Source: Hypsibius dujardini (taxonomy: Eukaryota; Tardigrada; Eutardigrada; Parachela; Hypsibiidae). Taken from it: a stretch of 63,856 nucleotides of DNA. Location: NCBI GenBank assembly GCA_001579985.1, contig LRSR01008489.1:1-63856 (forward strand), in the 5' to 3' direction. Made by a program: the position numbers and the translations under genes. Position 1 is the first letter of the stretch. Each line of letters begins with the position of its first letter. Positions 25,256 through 36,773 of the stretch are shown one piece after another. Below the pieces are notes generated by a model. The model did no database searches. It worked only from the letters and a program-made list of their open reading frames with translations, and had not been told where the DNA came from.

Positions 25256-25772
25256 CCCTTCTCACAAGGGAATTCCACCACTCTCGAAGGTGAATTCTTG
25301 CACATTTGTTAATTTTCTAGTGTGCGTCCTTATTATGTGATGCCATTTCCATCGAGGAAAAAAATAAAAATGTGTGGAAACAATTTTCTAAAAATAAAAA
25401 TGTACCACGTGGTGGTACATAGATGGCGCTGCCAATGTTACCGAATATCGCGTCACTTGATTGCTACATTGTTACATTGAATACTACATGTGTCGGTGTT
25501 ACTACTAACTGTATAGTCCTTGTCAATGACAGAAACGAACCAATAACGACTGTAGCCGAATAAATCAATCAATTGACACGGCGTACGGTAACATTAACAG
25601 CGCCATCTATGTACCACCACGTGGTACATTTTTATTTTTAGAAAATTGTTTCCACACGTTTTTATTTTTTTCTCGATGAAAATGGCATCACATAATATGG
25701 ACGCACACTAGAAAATTAACAGATGTGCAAGAATTCACCTTCGAGGGTGGTGGAATTACCTTGTAAGAAGGG
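25256..25772. mobile_element. Foldback element within the DIRS remnant
   Basis: Arms 25256-25443 and 25586-25772 are inverted copies of about 187 bases with few differences (shared TTTTATTTTTAGAAAATTGT and CCACGTGGTGGTACATAGAT). The spacer is about 142 bases. It lies where the palm region of the DIRS reverse transcriptase is missing. Confidence 0.8.
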
Positions 25773-25949
25773 TTGATTACCTATTGATAAATGGAAGCCC
25801 TAAAAGCCAAGACCAAGACATTTTCTGGGAAAAACAAGATCACAAAACTGGAGCTACAGCCTCTTGTAGGTCATATGAACTTCGCTGCTCGGGCGACTGG
25901 GGGGCTCGGACTTTTACGAGAGTATTTATAGATGCGTTAATTGCATTAA

Positions 25950-26604
25950 CCCTCTGAGAACCAGTCAGCATACACTTGCTAGATTTGACGGTCACATTCG
26001 ATTTTCAGCACGAGTTCTGGGTCTTTTCGTTCGCGGTTTTTTGCTTTGATATTTTTACCACATATTTATTTAGATTCAAAAAACAAATTTTCAAAAAAAC
26101 TTCTCAAAGGGGTAGGAACCTACTTAGCACCACCTTGCTAACACTTGGACCGCCCGAACAACATCCAGTCCCACGTGTCGACATTTTTTTTCTCAGTATC
26201 GAAAAAATAAGGGACTTGAGACTGGTCCTTAGGGCATCTAGTAAAACTGGTATTGCAATATTCGAGTGAATACAAGCGGAGTTAAAAATTATTAACCATT
26301 ACGAAAAGGTTAGAACTCTGCCTAATGATTCGCTGCGCTACCACTGGTTGTAACCACTACGAATGACGTGTAACTGACATTTCGTGACTGTGTAGTCACT
26401 CGTTTGACTGTTTTTAGTCCATTCTTCGTCAGCGGCGCCACGGTTCCCACTACCACTGATAGGGTTACATTTGATGGTTGTGGGGAATTTTCCAAACGAT
26501 TCCGTTAGGATTTGCAAGGAATCATTCAGCACTTTCCCTAATCTAGCAAAGTTTTGCTAGACCCGGTTCTATCCGTATACCCAAAACACCTGGTTACCAG
26601 AGGG
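25950..26604. mobile_element. TTAA-flanked MITE (piggyBac-like) inside the DIRS element
   Basis: The element begins CCCTCTGAGAACCAG and ends CTGGTTACCAGAGGG, giving imperfect inverted ends, and is flanked on both sides by TTAA (25946-25949 and 26605-26608). TTAA target use with 5'-CCC ends is the piggyBac hallmark. Removing the element and one TTAA joins RVFIDALIAL to KGASQRLRLL in one frame. That shows the insertion site and that the DIRS copy was in place first. No transposase is visible in its 655 bases. Confidence 0.85.
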
Positions 26605-28507
26605 TTAAAGGGAGCAAGCCAACGTCTCCGGCTCTTAAAACTGCTTAAAGCAGAGCTCGATTGGTGGGCTTTTACTGCCACACAGTTTAACGGTCTTTGT
26701 CCCACGAGCCATTTCGGCCTCTCCCGCGCCTCAATGTATTTACACAGATGCTTGTTTTTGTGGGTTTGGCGCCACGTGTGGACAAATGTGGCTCGCTGGC
26801 GCCTGGTCCGAACATATTAAACCTATAAATAACTGGTTCCTAAAAAATTGGGTGATGGCACCGAACTTGGAAGAAAACTTAAAAAATAATACAAATTTTT
26901 TAGAATTAGTAGCGGCTTGTGTGCCACTGTTGGTTTGGGTATCTTACCTGCGAGGCAAATGTGTTTATATTATGTCAGATAATACACAAACTGTGGCATT
27001 TCTAAATCGAGGAACCACAAAGAATACGACAGCTCTGAAGTGGTTGAAATTAGTTTTTTATGCTTCCTGTTACTTCGAATTTTCTGTTGTTGCTCGCCAC
27101 GTACCGGGTGTTGATAATATTGCCGCAGATGCGCTAAGCCGTCTGTCGATTAGTTCCACATATAGTACAATTTTTAAAAATTTAGTTACGGGTTTACATG
27201 GACGATTCTTATTTACAAACTGCACATCCCATTCACAGTTATCCAACTGAACTGTCTGGACAAAGTATTGATGAAATTACGGCAATCTGCCTTGGCTCCT
27301 TCCAGTCTACGCACTGGGGAGAGCCAATGGAAATTTTTTACAAGCTTTTGTCGTCAATTCAACCTGCCACCACTACCTGCCTCACCCAAAACATTAGCTC
27401 GTTATGTTGCTTTTCTAACCGCAAAAAGTATCGAGTTTAGTTCAGTGCAAAACTATTTGGCGGCTGTCACTACGTGGCATACAAAGCACGATATGGTCGG
27501 TCCTGACCTCACATTTTTTAATACAGAAGGCACTTGTCGGGCTACGTCATTGGCGTCGCGAATTGCCGCGAAACGGTTTCCCTTACTACCAAACCATCTG
27601 CTGGCCATCCCTAGTAATTTACATTGTATAGCAGGCCGATACAAGCCGATCTTTTGGGCGGCTTGCCTTGTGGCTTTCTTCTACGTAAGAGTAATTTGTT
27701 TGCACATAAGAACAACACCAAATACCTTCGTGTAGGCAGCCTGAAGTGGGGGCCTAATGGTGCTACCCTTCGGGTGATCGCCTTGAAAACCAACCGCTTT
27801 GTGGACTCCGAATTCAGTGTGCCTATTGTGAACATTCCAGGATCTGTACTCTGCCCCATTAACGCGCTCAAAGCACTACTAAGGTTACTCAGCCGGGCAC
27901 AAGATGCTCCTTTCACCCTCTCGGACAGTAAAGGTACCCCGTTGGGCGATGCATGGTGATCTTTTCGGACGAATTTTAAAATCGGTGTTGCTGAACGCCG
28001 GATTGAATACTAGTAATTATTCTACTCACTCTTTCCGTAAAGGCGCAGCCACATTCGCTTCCTCCGCCGAAGTAACCAGTGAGGAGCTGAAAGCTCAAGG
28101 TAATTCGCGTAGTTCGACTTTCGAAAAATACATCATCAGAGATCTTGAACTCAGGAAGTCCTTCTCAACTGCCGTCTCGTCCTCTTTGGTAATTTTTGAA
28201 TAATCAGAGCGCTTCGCGCCGTTTTTCTGCCTCTCACAAGGGGAGAATTTTATTTCGGTATTGATGCCTGAGGAAATAAACTTTTTATACCCAAAACACC
28301 GGGTTTGAAGCGCACCGTAAATATTTAGCCACTTCCGGCTGATTATTGTGCCGAAAACGCGGCAGTTCCTTGTGCAAGCCAGCGTCGCGGAATGTTCAAC
28401 GAAGACTACGCTTTTGTTGCGGTAGACATCTGAAAGACCGACGTGCTCCAGGGGATCAGAGAGGGTTCGGTTCATACGGCTGGCAGACTAATAACATCTA
28501 CGATTAG

Positions 28508-28784
28508 GAGGCCTTAAACGCGTTCCGTGCCCTTTTCATTCTCTCACTGCGGCAGACCACCAGGGATCGCGGCTTCAAAGCCTTTGATGCACAAGTGCGG
28601 ACGCGTGTGAAAACCAATAGTCGAGCACTGCCGCTGGAGGTTAATTACTACTCCCCCTGCTTCTACGACGCGGTCCTCGTCTACGCCGCCGCGATGCAGA
28701 TGATTGTCGATGCGAGCGCAAATGTCACACTCGATAATGCTGTCGCCATCGGTCAGCTGTTCAACAACAACTACAATTTAACAA
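28508..28784 (+). pseudogene. Stranded receptor ectodomain exon (copy C)
   Basis: Acceptor GATTAG is followed by a 277-base open exon encoding EALNAFRALFILSLRQTTRD, then SPCFYDAVLVYAAAMQM and AIGQLFNNNYNLTS, ending at donor GTGGGT. This is the membrane-proximal lobe of an ANF-receptor ectodomain, aligning with exon 8 plus part of exon 9 of receptors A and B but fused into one exon. It belongs with the first exon at 19827 as the remains of a third receptor split by the transposons between them. No partner exons are found nearby. Confidence 0.6.
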
Positions 28785-31769
28785 GTGGGTAGCACCATGC
28801 GGTAAATTGTGTGAAAAAATTTCTGACCAGGCATGGCAAAACTAAACTAAAAAATTAAAATGTTTAGTAACTATTTTCTTGGCTTTAGGTTTTGTTTAGT
28901 AGACTATGTAAAATACTCAAAATTTTAGTTTTTAAGATTTAAGTGAAAAAAACTAAACAAAAATCTAAACTAGTCAACTATTTTCGACTAAGACAAGACT
29001 AGAAATTTTAGCGTTAAAAAACTAAACTGAAATGTTTTAGTAACTGATGTATAGGCAAATAAAAGCTAGTTAGTTACTGTACTGCCGCGTTAGCTTCGCG
29101 CAACAAACACAGCATTTTCAGTATATACTGCCCGGGCAATAACACACGGAGTGGGGGGAAATCGCCCGGGATGGTGCTACAGGTGCGCAAAGCTAACGCG
29201 GCATTACAGTAAGTGATTTTAATTTTTGTTATCCCTATTTCTGGCAAAAGTATTTGAAAGATCATATTGTGCGTACAGATCAGTATGTCCCATAGGTTCT
29301 AGCGAGATAATATTTCTCGATGGAAACGGCGACAAGGTATGAGGCAATGATTCCCATTTTGACCAGCTGCTGTTGAATGGAAACTGCCAGCAATTCAGCT
29401 GAATTTAGAGTCCACTTAAGAAAGCGACGTTTATTGTGAGTTATGCCACATTACTGTCCTAGAAAATAGCATTCGATGCATCCAATGTACTGACTGGCTG
29501 TACGCACTTTGTCTTAGTAAAAAGCTCATTGCTTTGCATTATGAGATGATTGCATTGTATCACGAGGCAAAAAATAGCATCGTATAAAGAGGCAATTTAC
29601 ATTAGCGTACAGTTTGCGTTGCCCCCTGCCATCGTTTACGTGTGATAACAAGATTCTTTTGGTGATCGGATGACTCGAACCAGTGATGACGTTTTGGTTA
29701 ATTCTAGAAAAAAAACCATCAGGTTGGCAGGGTGTTGCGTATGGTACGGGGCAAATTATAGGATAACAAGAGTTTTGATATTGTTGTCAATTGGGGTGTA
29801 TTTTAAATAACAATACAATATTTGTATTCGTAATTGTTCCAAAGATATCGTGCTCATTTTTGTCCTGAACTGTTTCTCTAATTTGTATTTGTTAAAATTT
29901 AAAATGCAATACAGAATGTCCCTTTATGCAATGCTATTTGGCTCATAATGTAATGCAATGTCCTTTATGGAAAGGCAGTGTGAGCACAGCCGTACCGGAT
30001 TTGATTCGAAACATCTGGTTGATGGGCGCTTACTATTTGTTCCCTGCTTCGTTAAGAAGTAAGATTGTTTATCTATCATGCTATCGGAAATACCATGTCC
30101 CGCAATACGTGTCATTTCACTTCAAGCGACATTTGATACAGAGTTTTTGTTCTGCGCCCACGAAAATCGATGACACTATAATGGCTAATGCTAATGAATG
30201 ATGACGCATACGTTCAGCCTCGCAATTGGTGGGAGCAGGTTTACTAATTTACTTGAGGGCTCCAGTATCTGTACCAGTATCTATAATCAACAATGAAATC
30301 AATCAATTAAGCAACAAGTAATTTCTAAATTATTCGTAATCATTTTTAAAATACATATAATAGACGATATTTGATCACCATTGCGAGTCCCTGCTGACAG
30401 AAGGCCGAATCAACCCCTCTAGGTTGAATAGCCTCAAGCTAGTGCCCTTTACTTTCTACACACTTCCTTTTTTTTGAAGTTTCCGTTCGTTAATAACCGT
30501 TGTCAGACCAGTTCGCATAATAGTGCCAGGTAAAAGGCGCAAAAGATCAACAAAACGCCAAGCTAACTCTTGACTTTAAAACATCAGATATTTCAAATAT
30601 TTCACTTTGACTTGTCGAACACTTATTAGCAGGATTGTTGAAAGGGTACTTCGCCGAACCCATTTTTTATTATGTTTTATATTATAGAACTGCAACTGTT
30701 AAAATTTTGCAAAATTATCGCCCAGTATGTAAGATTCCACCTGGAAGTGATGTATAGTCGGTATTAGGTTTGATTCTAGGAAATTATTGTAAAACATAAA
30801 GAATGAGTAGGGTAGGCTACGTTGAATCGTGCGGTGATCCTGTAAATATGGAAAAGTCTCACCACTTACAGTATTCGTGTAATCGATCAACTGATGGTGC
30901 ATCGGCTTTGCTATTAGCCACGTATGCTTAAAGTCTCTAGATTCAGTGAGACGTGATCGAGGCATAATTACAATTATAAGATCAATGACAGTCCTCGTGA
31001 AGTACAAGCATCCGAGGGTCAGTCCTGTACACAGCACCCATATGTCAATACCAATGACCAACAACAACAATTCTGAGACGCGTTCCCATTATCAGGGGGT
31101 GACAACCCAGGCACCTCCCCTGCAAGTGCACCTGGGGGTTCAGCGGAAATCTGGATCCCTGAAACTCCCACTCGATGCAAAACAATTTTATGAACAAATA
31201 ATTTGTTTGGTGTTAAAGTAAATATTAAAAACTAAATATAACAAACATATAAAACAGAATGAACTTTAACATAAAATAATATTAAATACGATAGAAAAAT
31301 ATCATATTTTTTATTTATTTTTATCTTAACTGCAAATAACATAAGAATAACATAAGAATAACATAACATAACATAAGAATAACATTTTCGATCGAATTTG
31401 GGGTGTCTAGATTCCCTTGCTGGGCTCTCAGGGGAGTTGCTTGAGTTGCGGCTCCCTGGTAATCGAAACAGGCCTTTGATCAGCATAACCAGAGTTTTAC
31501 ATGGTATTTCACTCTAATTAAAATGAAGTCGATAAAGCCTTTCAATACAAAGAAGTTTGTGTATCGTTTTAGTCACGTATGAATGCATAAGGGGTGAGCC
31601 GCAAGAATCGTGACCGGAAATGTCAGATCAAACTGCAGTCACACGCACGCCTGGCCTCGTGCATCCTCCAATCTAACACACAATAAAACCGCGGTGTCAA
31701 GTGAGTCGATTTTCTGGATGAAAAGTTAGACTTGGGTCGTATATTCATTATCAATTCACGAGACAAAAA
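28785..31769. other. Non-coding, repeat-rich; 5' flank of receptor B
   Basis: The segment 28830-29050 is rich in TTTAGT/ACTAAA motifs, also frequent in 36400-36600 and about 46950-47160. A MITE occupies 29075-29211. The minus-strand open segment about 31062-30875 (hydrophobic, acceptor-like start, GTAAGT at its end) might be an exon of an unknown gene, but I find no partner. The 31605-31760 stretch resembles the flank of copy C. Confidence 0.45.
29075..29211. mobile_element. TACTGTA-ended MITE, copy 1
   Basis: A 137-base palindromic element. The ends TACTGTACTGCCGCGTTAGC and its near-perfect inverse (GCTAACGCGGCATTACAGTA) enclose an unrelated core. Same family as 39217-39365, 56316-56463 and 57905-58050. 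Confidence 0.85.
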
Positions 31770-34700
31770 ATGGCAGTTATTTTTCTTACAATAATTGTCG
31801 GCTTATCACCAACTCTGCTCTCAATCGAAGCAGTACACATTCGAGTAATTATGATAATAGCTGGGAGCGGGAGTCCGAGTTCGCTGGGTTACGATACGAT
31901 GGGATCTGCTTATGATATTGCCATCAATAAAGCCGGGGAATTATATCCGGACGTTTTCAGGAGTTTCTCCGTGACACGCCATTTTACGTCTGGAAAGTTT
32001 AGCTGTGCGGACGCTACCGGGGAGACCATTGTTGCACTCGGCGAACTTTTTGCACAATCAACCGGAAACTTCAGTGGCGGCGGTCAACTAGGAGAACGGG
32101 AATTTCGAGTCGTCCTGAGTCCTGGTAATTTACAAAACAATACAAACCTTAAATTAACATGCTTGAAATTCGGTAATATTCGCTTGCGCAATGAACAGGG
32201 TGTAGTTTTGAAGCTGTGACTCTGGGTGATTTTGGACGAGGTGAGCTCATGCACCGAACAAAGACATGCAATCCACACAGGGCAGGCAGACAGCCATGCA
32301 GGCAAACAGACCCACACATAAATATTCAAACGATGGATATGACAAAGTAAGTGACAATCACACAAGACAAACACACATTTAGGTCGGCAGGCAGGCAGGC
32401 AGACGGACAAGCAGACAGACAGACAGACAGACAGACAGACAGGCAGACAGACAGATATTTTAACTGACTGGTAAGTACATAAGGGGACTCAGCAGCAGTC
32501 AGACATGCAAACTGACAGACGTTTTAATGTTTATTTGTTTGGTAAAGTAAAAGATTTCCTTTTCAGAAGAAGACATAACCGTAATAGCAAGGTGAGCTTC
32601 ACAGAAAAACGAAACTTCAAAACATACAAATTTAGTTCACACGAATTAACGAAACTTTTAGCGTCGCAACGTTGGGCTTGTTGGATGACAAGCGTCGATT
32701 TCCGACGGTCCTTCCGTTTGGCGGCATTTCCTACAACAACCTCGGACTGGCTATTATCGCCGTGGTACGCCGCTACGGTTGGTCTACCTTCAATCTCGTC
32801 TGCGACACCGCCTCGGGAATTGGTGTTGAGGTGGCGTGCGGTATCGTTCGACAGACTGTCCTCGCCGCTCGTAACGTTAACGCAGTGTCCATACCACTGG
32901 ATTCCAACACAGATGCTGCCATTGAAACTGCTCTACAAAGCTGCAGTACTCGGAGCTCTGGTATTGTTTAGGATACTTTCAAGTCTAGAACGAGTTTAGA
33001 ATTCCCACAATTTAATCTTTATCTTCTGCTATAGTGACAGTATTAGCAAGCATTTTTCCGGAGCTCTACGTCACTATTCTGGTATATAAAATGGTGGTCC
33101 TTATGTTGAAGACGGGATGAATCTTGATATGATTCATCCCTTTTTTCTGACTTGCAGGAAGCAGCGTTTCGTTTAAGATTGGCTGATGGTCATCACGTGC
33201 GTTAAATAAATACGGATGACTTTAAACTCATCAAATCGCAGTCAAACATGGAGGGAGAAAAACAGATGAAACAGTCTAGGGACTTGTATTCAAGTCCCGG
33301 GGTTTTTTTATGCAGGTATTTTATTTGTTACCCTTATCGGTATTGAAGCAGTTTGAAGAGCTGATATCTGATACAGTATTGACAAACAAGGTAATAAATA
33401 GCAGTAAGATAATCTACCAATTTGAACGGGACGAAAAACATTTATGTCTAGGATTGTCCCATGCAATCGTATTACATTTGCAGATGACTGACAGCCTACA
33501 ACAGATTCTTCCGTTTGCTTTCTCACTCACCTTCGGCAACATCAATTGGACAGCCGTCTCTGGGGAACTTACACAGATAGCAGCACGATCTCGCAGCAAC
33601 TACAATTTGACTATCCCTTCGAATTTGCACGTAGGCCGTCCCAAATTCAACAAAAAAACATCCAAAATAGTCTCTAGCTTTTGGTTTTTAGCGGAACGTC
33701 GCACAGTTTGGGGCATTTGAGAGCGCCTTAATTTTCACTCAGGTACTGTACGTTTCCTTTTCATTTTAATCAGGGGCTCGTTTAACCTTATAACGCTCGG
33801 TGACAGATCGGACACGATTTGAATGCCAGAAGTATTTTTTTATAGTAATGTTCAATTAAGGAAAAAAATTCAATCATTTTGGGCGACTTTGAAAAATTCG
33901 TGTTTTTCGGGCTGATTACTGTCCACAAGGGATCGCTCGACTTAACAGGGAGGTTAGCACACAATACGAGGTGGAAGTAGTGGACGGGATCACCCAGTTG
34001 CTCAGGCTTGAAGTGATTGGGAAAACGGTGTGTAATTCAACTTCACACGGTCGTATCTTACCTAATTCCTGATCTATTTCAAACAGCGCGACTGAAACAT
34101 TTGTCTAGAATTTAGTCAAAAATTTTATGAAGTAAAGGAAGATCTAGTTGCCTAAGTGGCAACTAAGTTTGAGGACAAAAAAAGGAAGCACTTTACTAAA
34201 TGGAATCTGTCGCGTGATTGGAGTCTCCAATTGGAGCGTTGTCGTTACGTCGCCTGGAATCCACACTGGAAACTATAGATGTCCACGTATATTCGTCATT
34301 CAATTCCACTGCATATTTGTGTAATCGGTCACAGCACAACGTGAACACACAATCAATCAATCAACGCTTAGTCGGACGTACGTAATCACTGGGGAATGTC
34401 TGTCTTCCCTGGATCGTTGCCGTTCAGGCGCTTTGACTCCTTCACCAGGTTGTACCATTGCAGAAAAAGTTCATCCTTCGGTTTGAGAGATTCGGCGCCA
34501 GGAATTGAGATGAATTCGCGACTAGATTGTAGGCGAAAAAATGACGACATAAACTGCAGAGAATTTTGACGCAAACGAACATTCGGAATTTTGTTTCCAG
34601 CAGTATGATTACACTGACTACACGCCACTGGAAATAGACAGAAAAGTGGAACTGGGACTAATTGCTTCCAATTGGAAGCGTCGTGGCTCCAATTGGAACC

Positions 34701-36773
34701 GTAACTGCGTGTTCCAACGCCAACAAGACAGCTGTTTCCATTTCAAAAAGTAGCCGTTTCGTAATTTTAAAAACTCGCGCATTACTTTGTCTAGCTACGC
34801 CTATGTAGGCTTTTAAAAATAATCCGAATTTTTCTCTTTATGTTTTGCCAATCGGGTAAGATACTCAGAGCACCCTTTGCGTAAGAAAACGAGTTCATCT
34901 TACAACTCCATTAGTATGTACCGTAAACCCACATGTTAAATCGGCGAGAAAGCCCGTCCACTAAATCGATCACGTGCAAAAAATTGATCACGTGGTAACT
35001 TCCCTTAAAGGTCGAGCGATCCCTTGCTGTCCACTGTGGAGTCATAAACAAAAGTACCGATGAAAACTGTTTCTTGCAATTTTCCGCACCATATTTGGTG
35101 AAAACATCCATCAGTCAATCGATGAGTTTCCATAGTAATCAGTTTTATTCATTGTTTGACAAAACATCGGACGCCTTCGTGGAACACTGGCCACGTTTCA
35201 ATCAAGAATCCGACTCAGACAGTTATTTCTAGAGACCATCAATAGACGGTCAACTTTGTAGATGGAAAAAGCCATATATTTTTAGCAAGTTTGGTCAGCT
35301 CACAGTCTGCGGAGACCTTTTCACTCAAAAAAAGTGAAAACTGGTTGACACTTTGACAATTTCTGCCGGATATTGGTCCAGTAGCAAATGACCAAATCAT
35401 AATCTCTAAACTTTCCAGCAACATAGCAACCTTTAAAATCAGTTGAGTTTAGCAAAATCTCTTAAACCATCTCTGTGTGAAAATTCGGAGGTCGCCATGT
35501 CGTTATTTGACGACTTTGGGCGTTAACGGGTGAGGGTCCTTACGAGTCGGAACCAGGACCCCTGATAGCAGGGCCAGGGAGTGGGCAAAGGAAAAATGCA
35601 TTTTGCTTCAAAATTGAACCCACAATTTTGCCTCTTGTTTGTGTTTATTTGAAACTTGTGGGGTGTGGGGTCTGATTATCAAGGGCCCCTGAGATTTGAA
35701 AGCATTTTCAATAGCTTCAGTTTTTCGATCTCATTTAAGGAGTCCAAAATAAGCTCTTTATTATGAACTACAAATATGAGGTTGAAAATGATCGAACTTT
35801 CATGGAAAAGCTGAAATTTTTGAAAATGTCTTGAAATCCCAAGGGGGCCTGAGTTCCGACTTAAAGGACCCTAAACGAGCCCATATGATTTTATTAAACC
35901 GCTTTCCATAATTAAAAATGACGTTTCACATTGATGTTATTAAGATATTAAACGAAAATCTAAAAGATTTGGCAAAGATGTCTGGCCGTCAGTTCACCAG
36001 CAAGTTCTACAATCGGACGTTTAGCCTTCCATCCCGGAATGTATCGCTCAACGCAATCGGAACGCGTATGGCTCCAGTTTACATCAATCAATTTGACAAC
36101 CACACTCGTTCCTTCAAAGTATATACACTTGAAAATGATCATCAAGGCAAATACTCTTTCTAATTGCTATCGCTGCAGACTGTTTTGCAATTGGACTCTG
36201 AAACAAAGAGCTTATCAACTCCAATGACTCAAGGATCGAGCATTCGGTGGTTTGGCGTAACGTTTCCACCTAGCGACAAACCAAACTCGGATCGACGGAC
36301 CAATGAGCAAGAGACGGTGACGGCCGTTATAGCGACCGTTATCGTCGCCGTTATCATCCTCCTTCTCACTTCATTTTCTATATGGTAAATTAACAGTTTT
36401 AGTCACTAATTATTTAGTTTAGGCTTCTTATTTTATGAGAAAAAGTAAGGTAAGCATTTTATTCACAAATAGTTAAATTGACAAACTCTAAAAAATGCTA
36501 AAAATTAATTAGATAATTTGGTTAAAAAAGAAAATTAGAGTAAATCAAACATGTTTTGCCACTAAAGTTTTAGTCGACTAAAAAGACAATTAGTCGAGAT
36601 ACAAAATTTGACTGCTCTAGCTCATCGATGACTTTTCATTATTTTCCGCCTTCTTCGGCAGGAGGACGTCGCAGATGAAGTACCACAATCAAGCCTGGAT
36701 TCTGGACAGCGAGCAGCTACGGTGGATATTGCTAGTATCAAGAAGTTCTGGAGCCCTTACTCGTACATTATAG
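31770..36773 (+). CDS. Natriuretic-peptide-receptor-like protein B, short cytoplasmic tail
   Basis: Paralogue of receptor A. Exons: 31770-32124, 32199-32240, 32567-32591, 32662-32960, 33035-33081, 33158-33196, 33316-33390, 33484-33630, 35945-36118, 36179-36384, 36662-36773, giving 506 residues. Seven internal exons (42, 25, 47, 39, 75, 147, 174 bases) have exactly the lengths seen in A, and phases are identical. Visible features: signal peptide, MGSAYDIAINKAGELYP, CSFEAVTLGDFGR, YGWSTFNLVCD, NINWTAV, NQFDNHTRSFK, WFGVTFPPSDKP, and a membrane span (about 447-470). The 36-residue tail has NQAWILDSEQLRW, resembling the juxtamembrane start of receptor guanylyl cyclases, before TAG. No kinase-homology or cyclase domain follows within the next several kb. 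As in A, the FYDAV segment between exons 8 and 9 is not found. The exon 8-9 intron (2.3 kb) holds inverted-repeat elements. Confidence 0.77.
32395..32457. repeat. CAGA/CAGG tetranucleotide repeat, receptor B intron 2
   Basis: GCAGGCAGACGGACAAGCAGACAGACAG-type array in the same intron as the receptor A array. Confidence 0.85.
33915..35042. mobile_element. Inverted-repeat element in receptor B intron
   Basis: A stretch near 33917-33996 recurs inverted near 34957-35042: both strands carry AAGGGATCGCTCGAC, with GTGGACGGG at the inner side. The interior has two further TCCAATTGGA-type palindromes and no convincing coding region. It is likely a non-autonomous DNA element of about 1.1 kb. Confidence 0.5.
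35521..35879. mobile_element. GAGGGTCCTTAC-ended MITE, copy 1
   Basis: The left end has GAGGGTCCTTACGAGTCGGA and the right end has the imperfect inverse ending in TTAAAGGACCCTAAACGAG. The left half matches 39569-40076 in the same orientation (ACCAGGACCCCT, TCTGATT, GATTT(G/C)GAAA, AGTTTTTC). No coding capacity. Confidence 0.7.

Larger units (their letters stand above)
24834..28203 (+). mobile_element. Decayed DIRS-type (tyrosine-recombinase) retrotransposon
   Basis: Remnants are in DIRS order. A reverse-transcriptase N-terminus spans 24834-25208 (NFILTGITCGFKIVED, VKPRLNKLCMEELALGKIS, VPKKCS). RT thumb pieces span about 25795-25948 (ELQPLVGHMNFAARA, then a one-base slip in a G run, then RVFIDALIAL) and resume at 26605. 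RNase H lies at about 26890-27160 (YIMSDNTQTVAFLNRG and HVPGVDNIAADALSRL). Tyrosine recombinase lies at about 27268-28203, with HSFRKGAATFA (HxxR box) and a C-terminal FEKYI tyrosine. The central RT palm, including the catalytic Asp box, is missing. The recombinase is split by frameshifts near 27690 and 27950. AATAAA follows at 28280-28285. It is not functional. Confidence 0.85.

Noticed and set aside
30699-31070. 123-residue hydrophobic minus-strand frame with an internal GTAAGT
   Set aside because: It looks exon-like near 31062-30875, but no partner exon or family was recognised, so it is not called as a gene.
34386-34628. 80-residue minus-strand frame in the receptor B intron
   Set aside because: It lies within a probable inverted-repeat element and has no recognisable motif or splice support.
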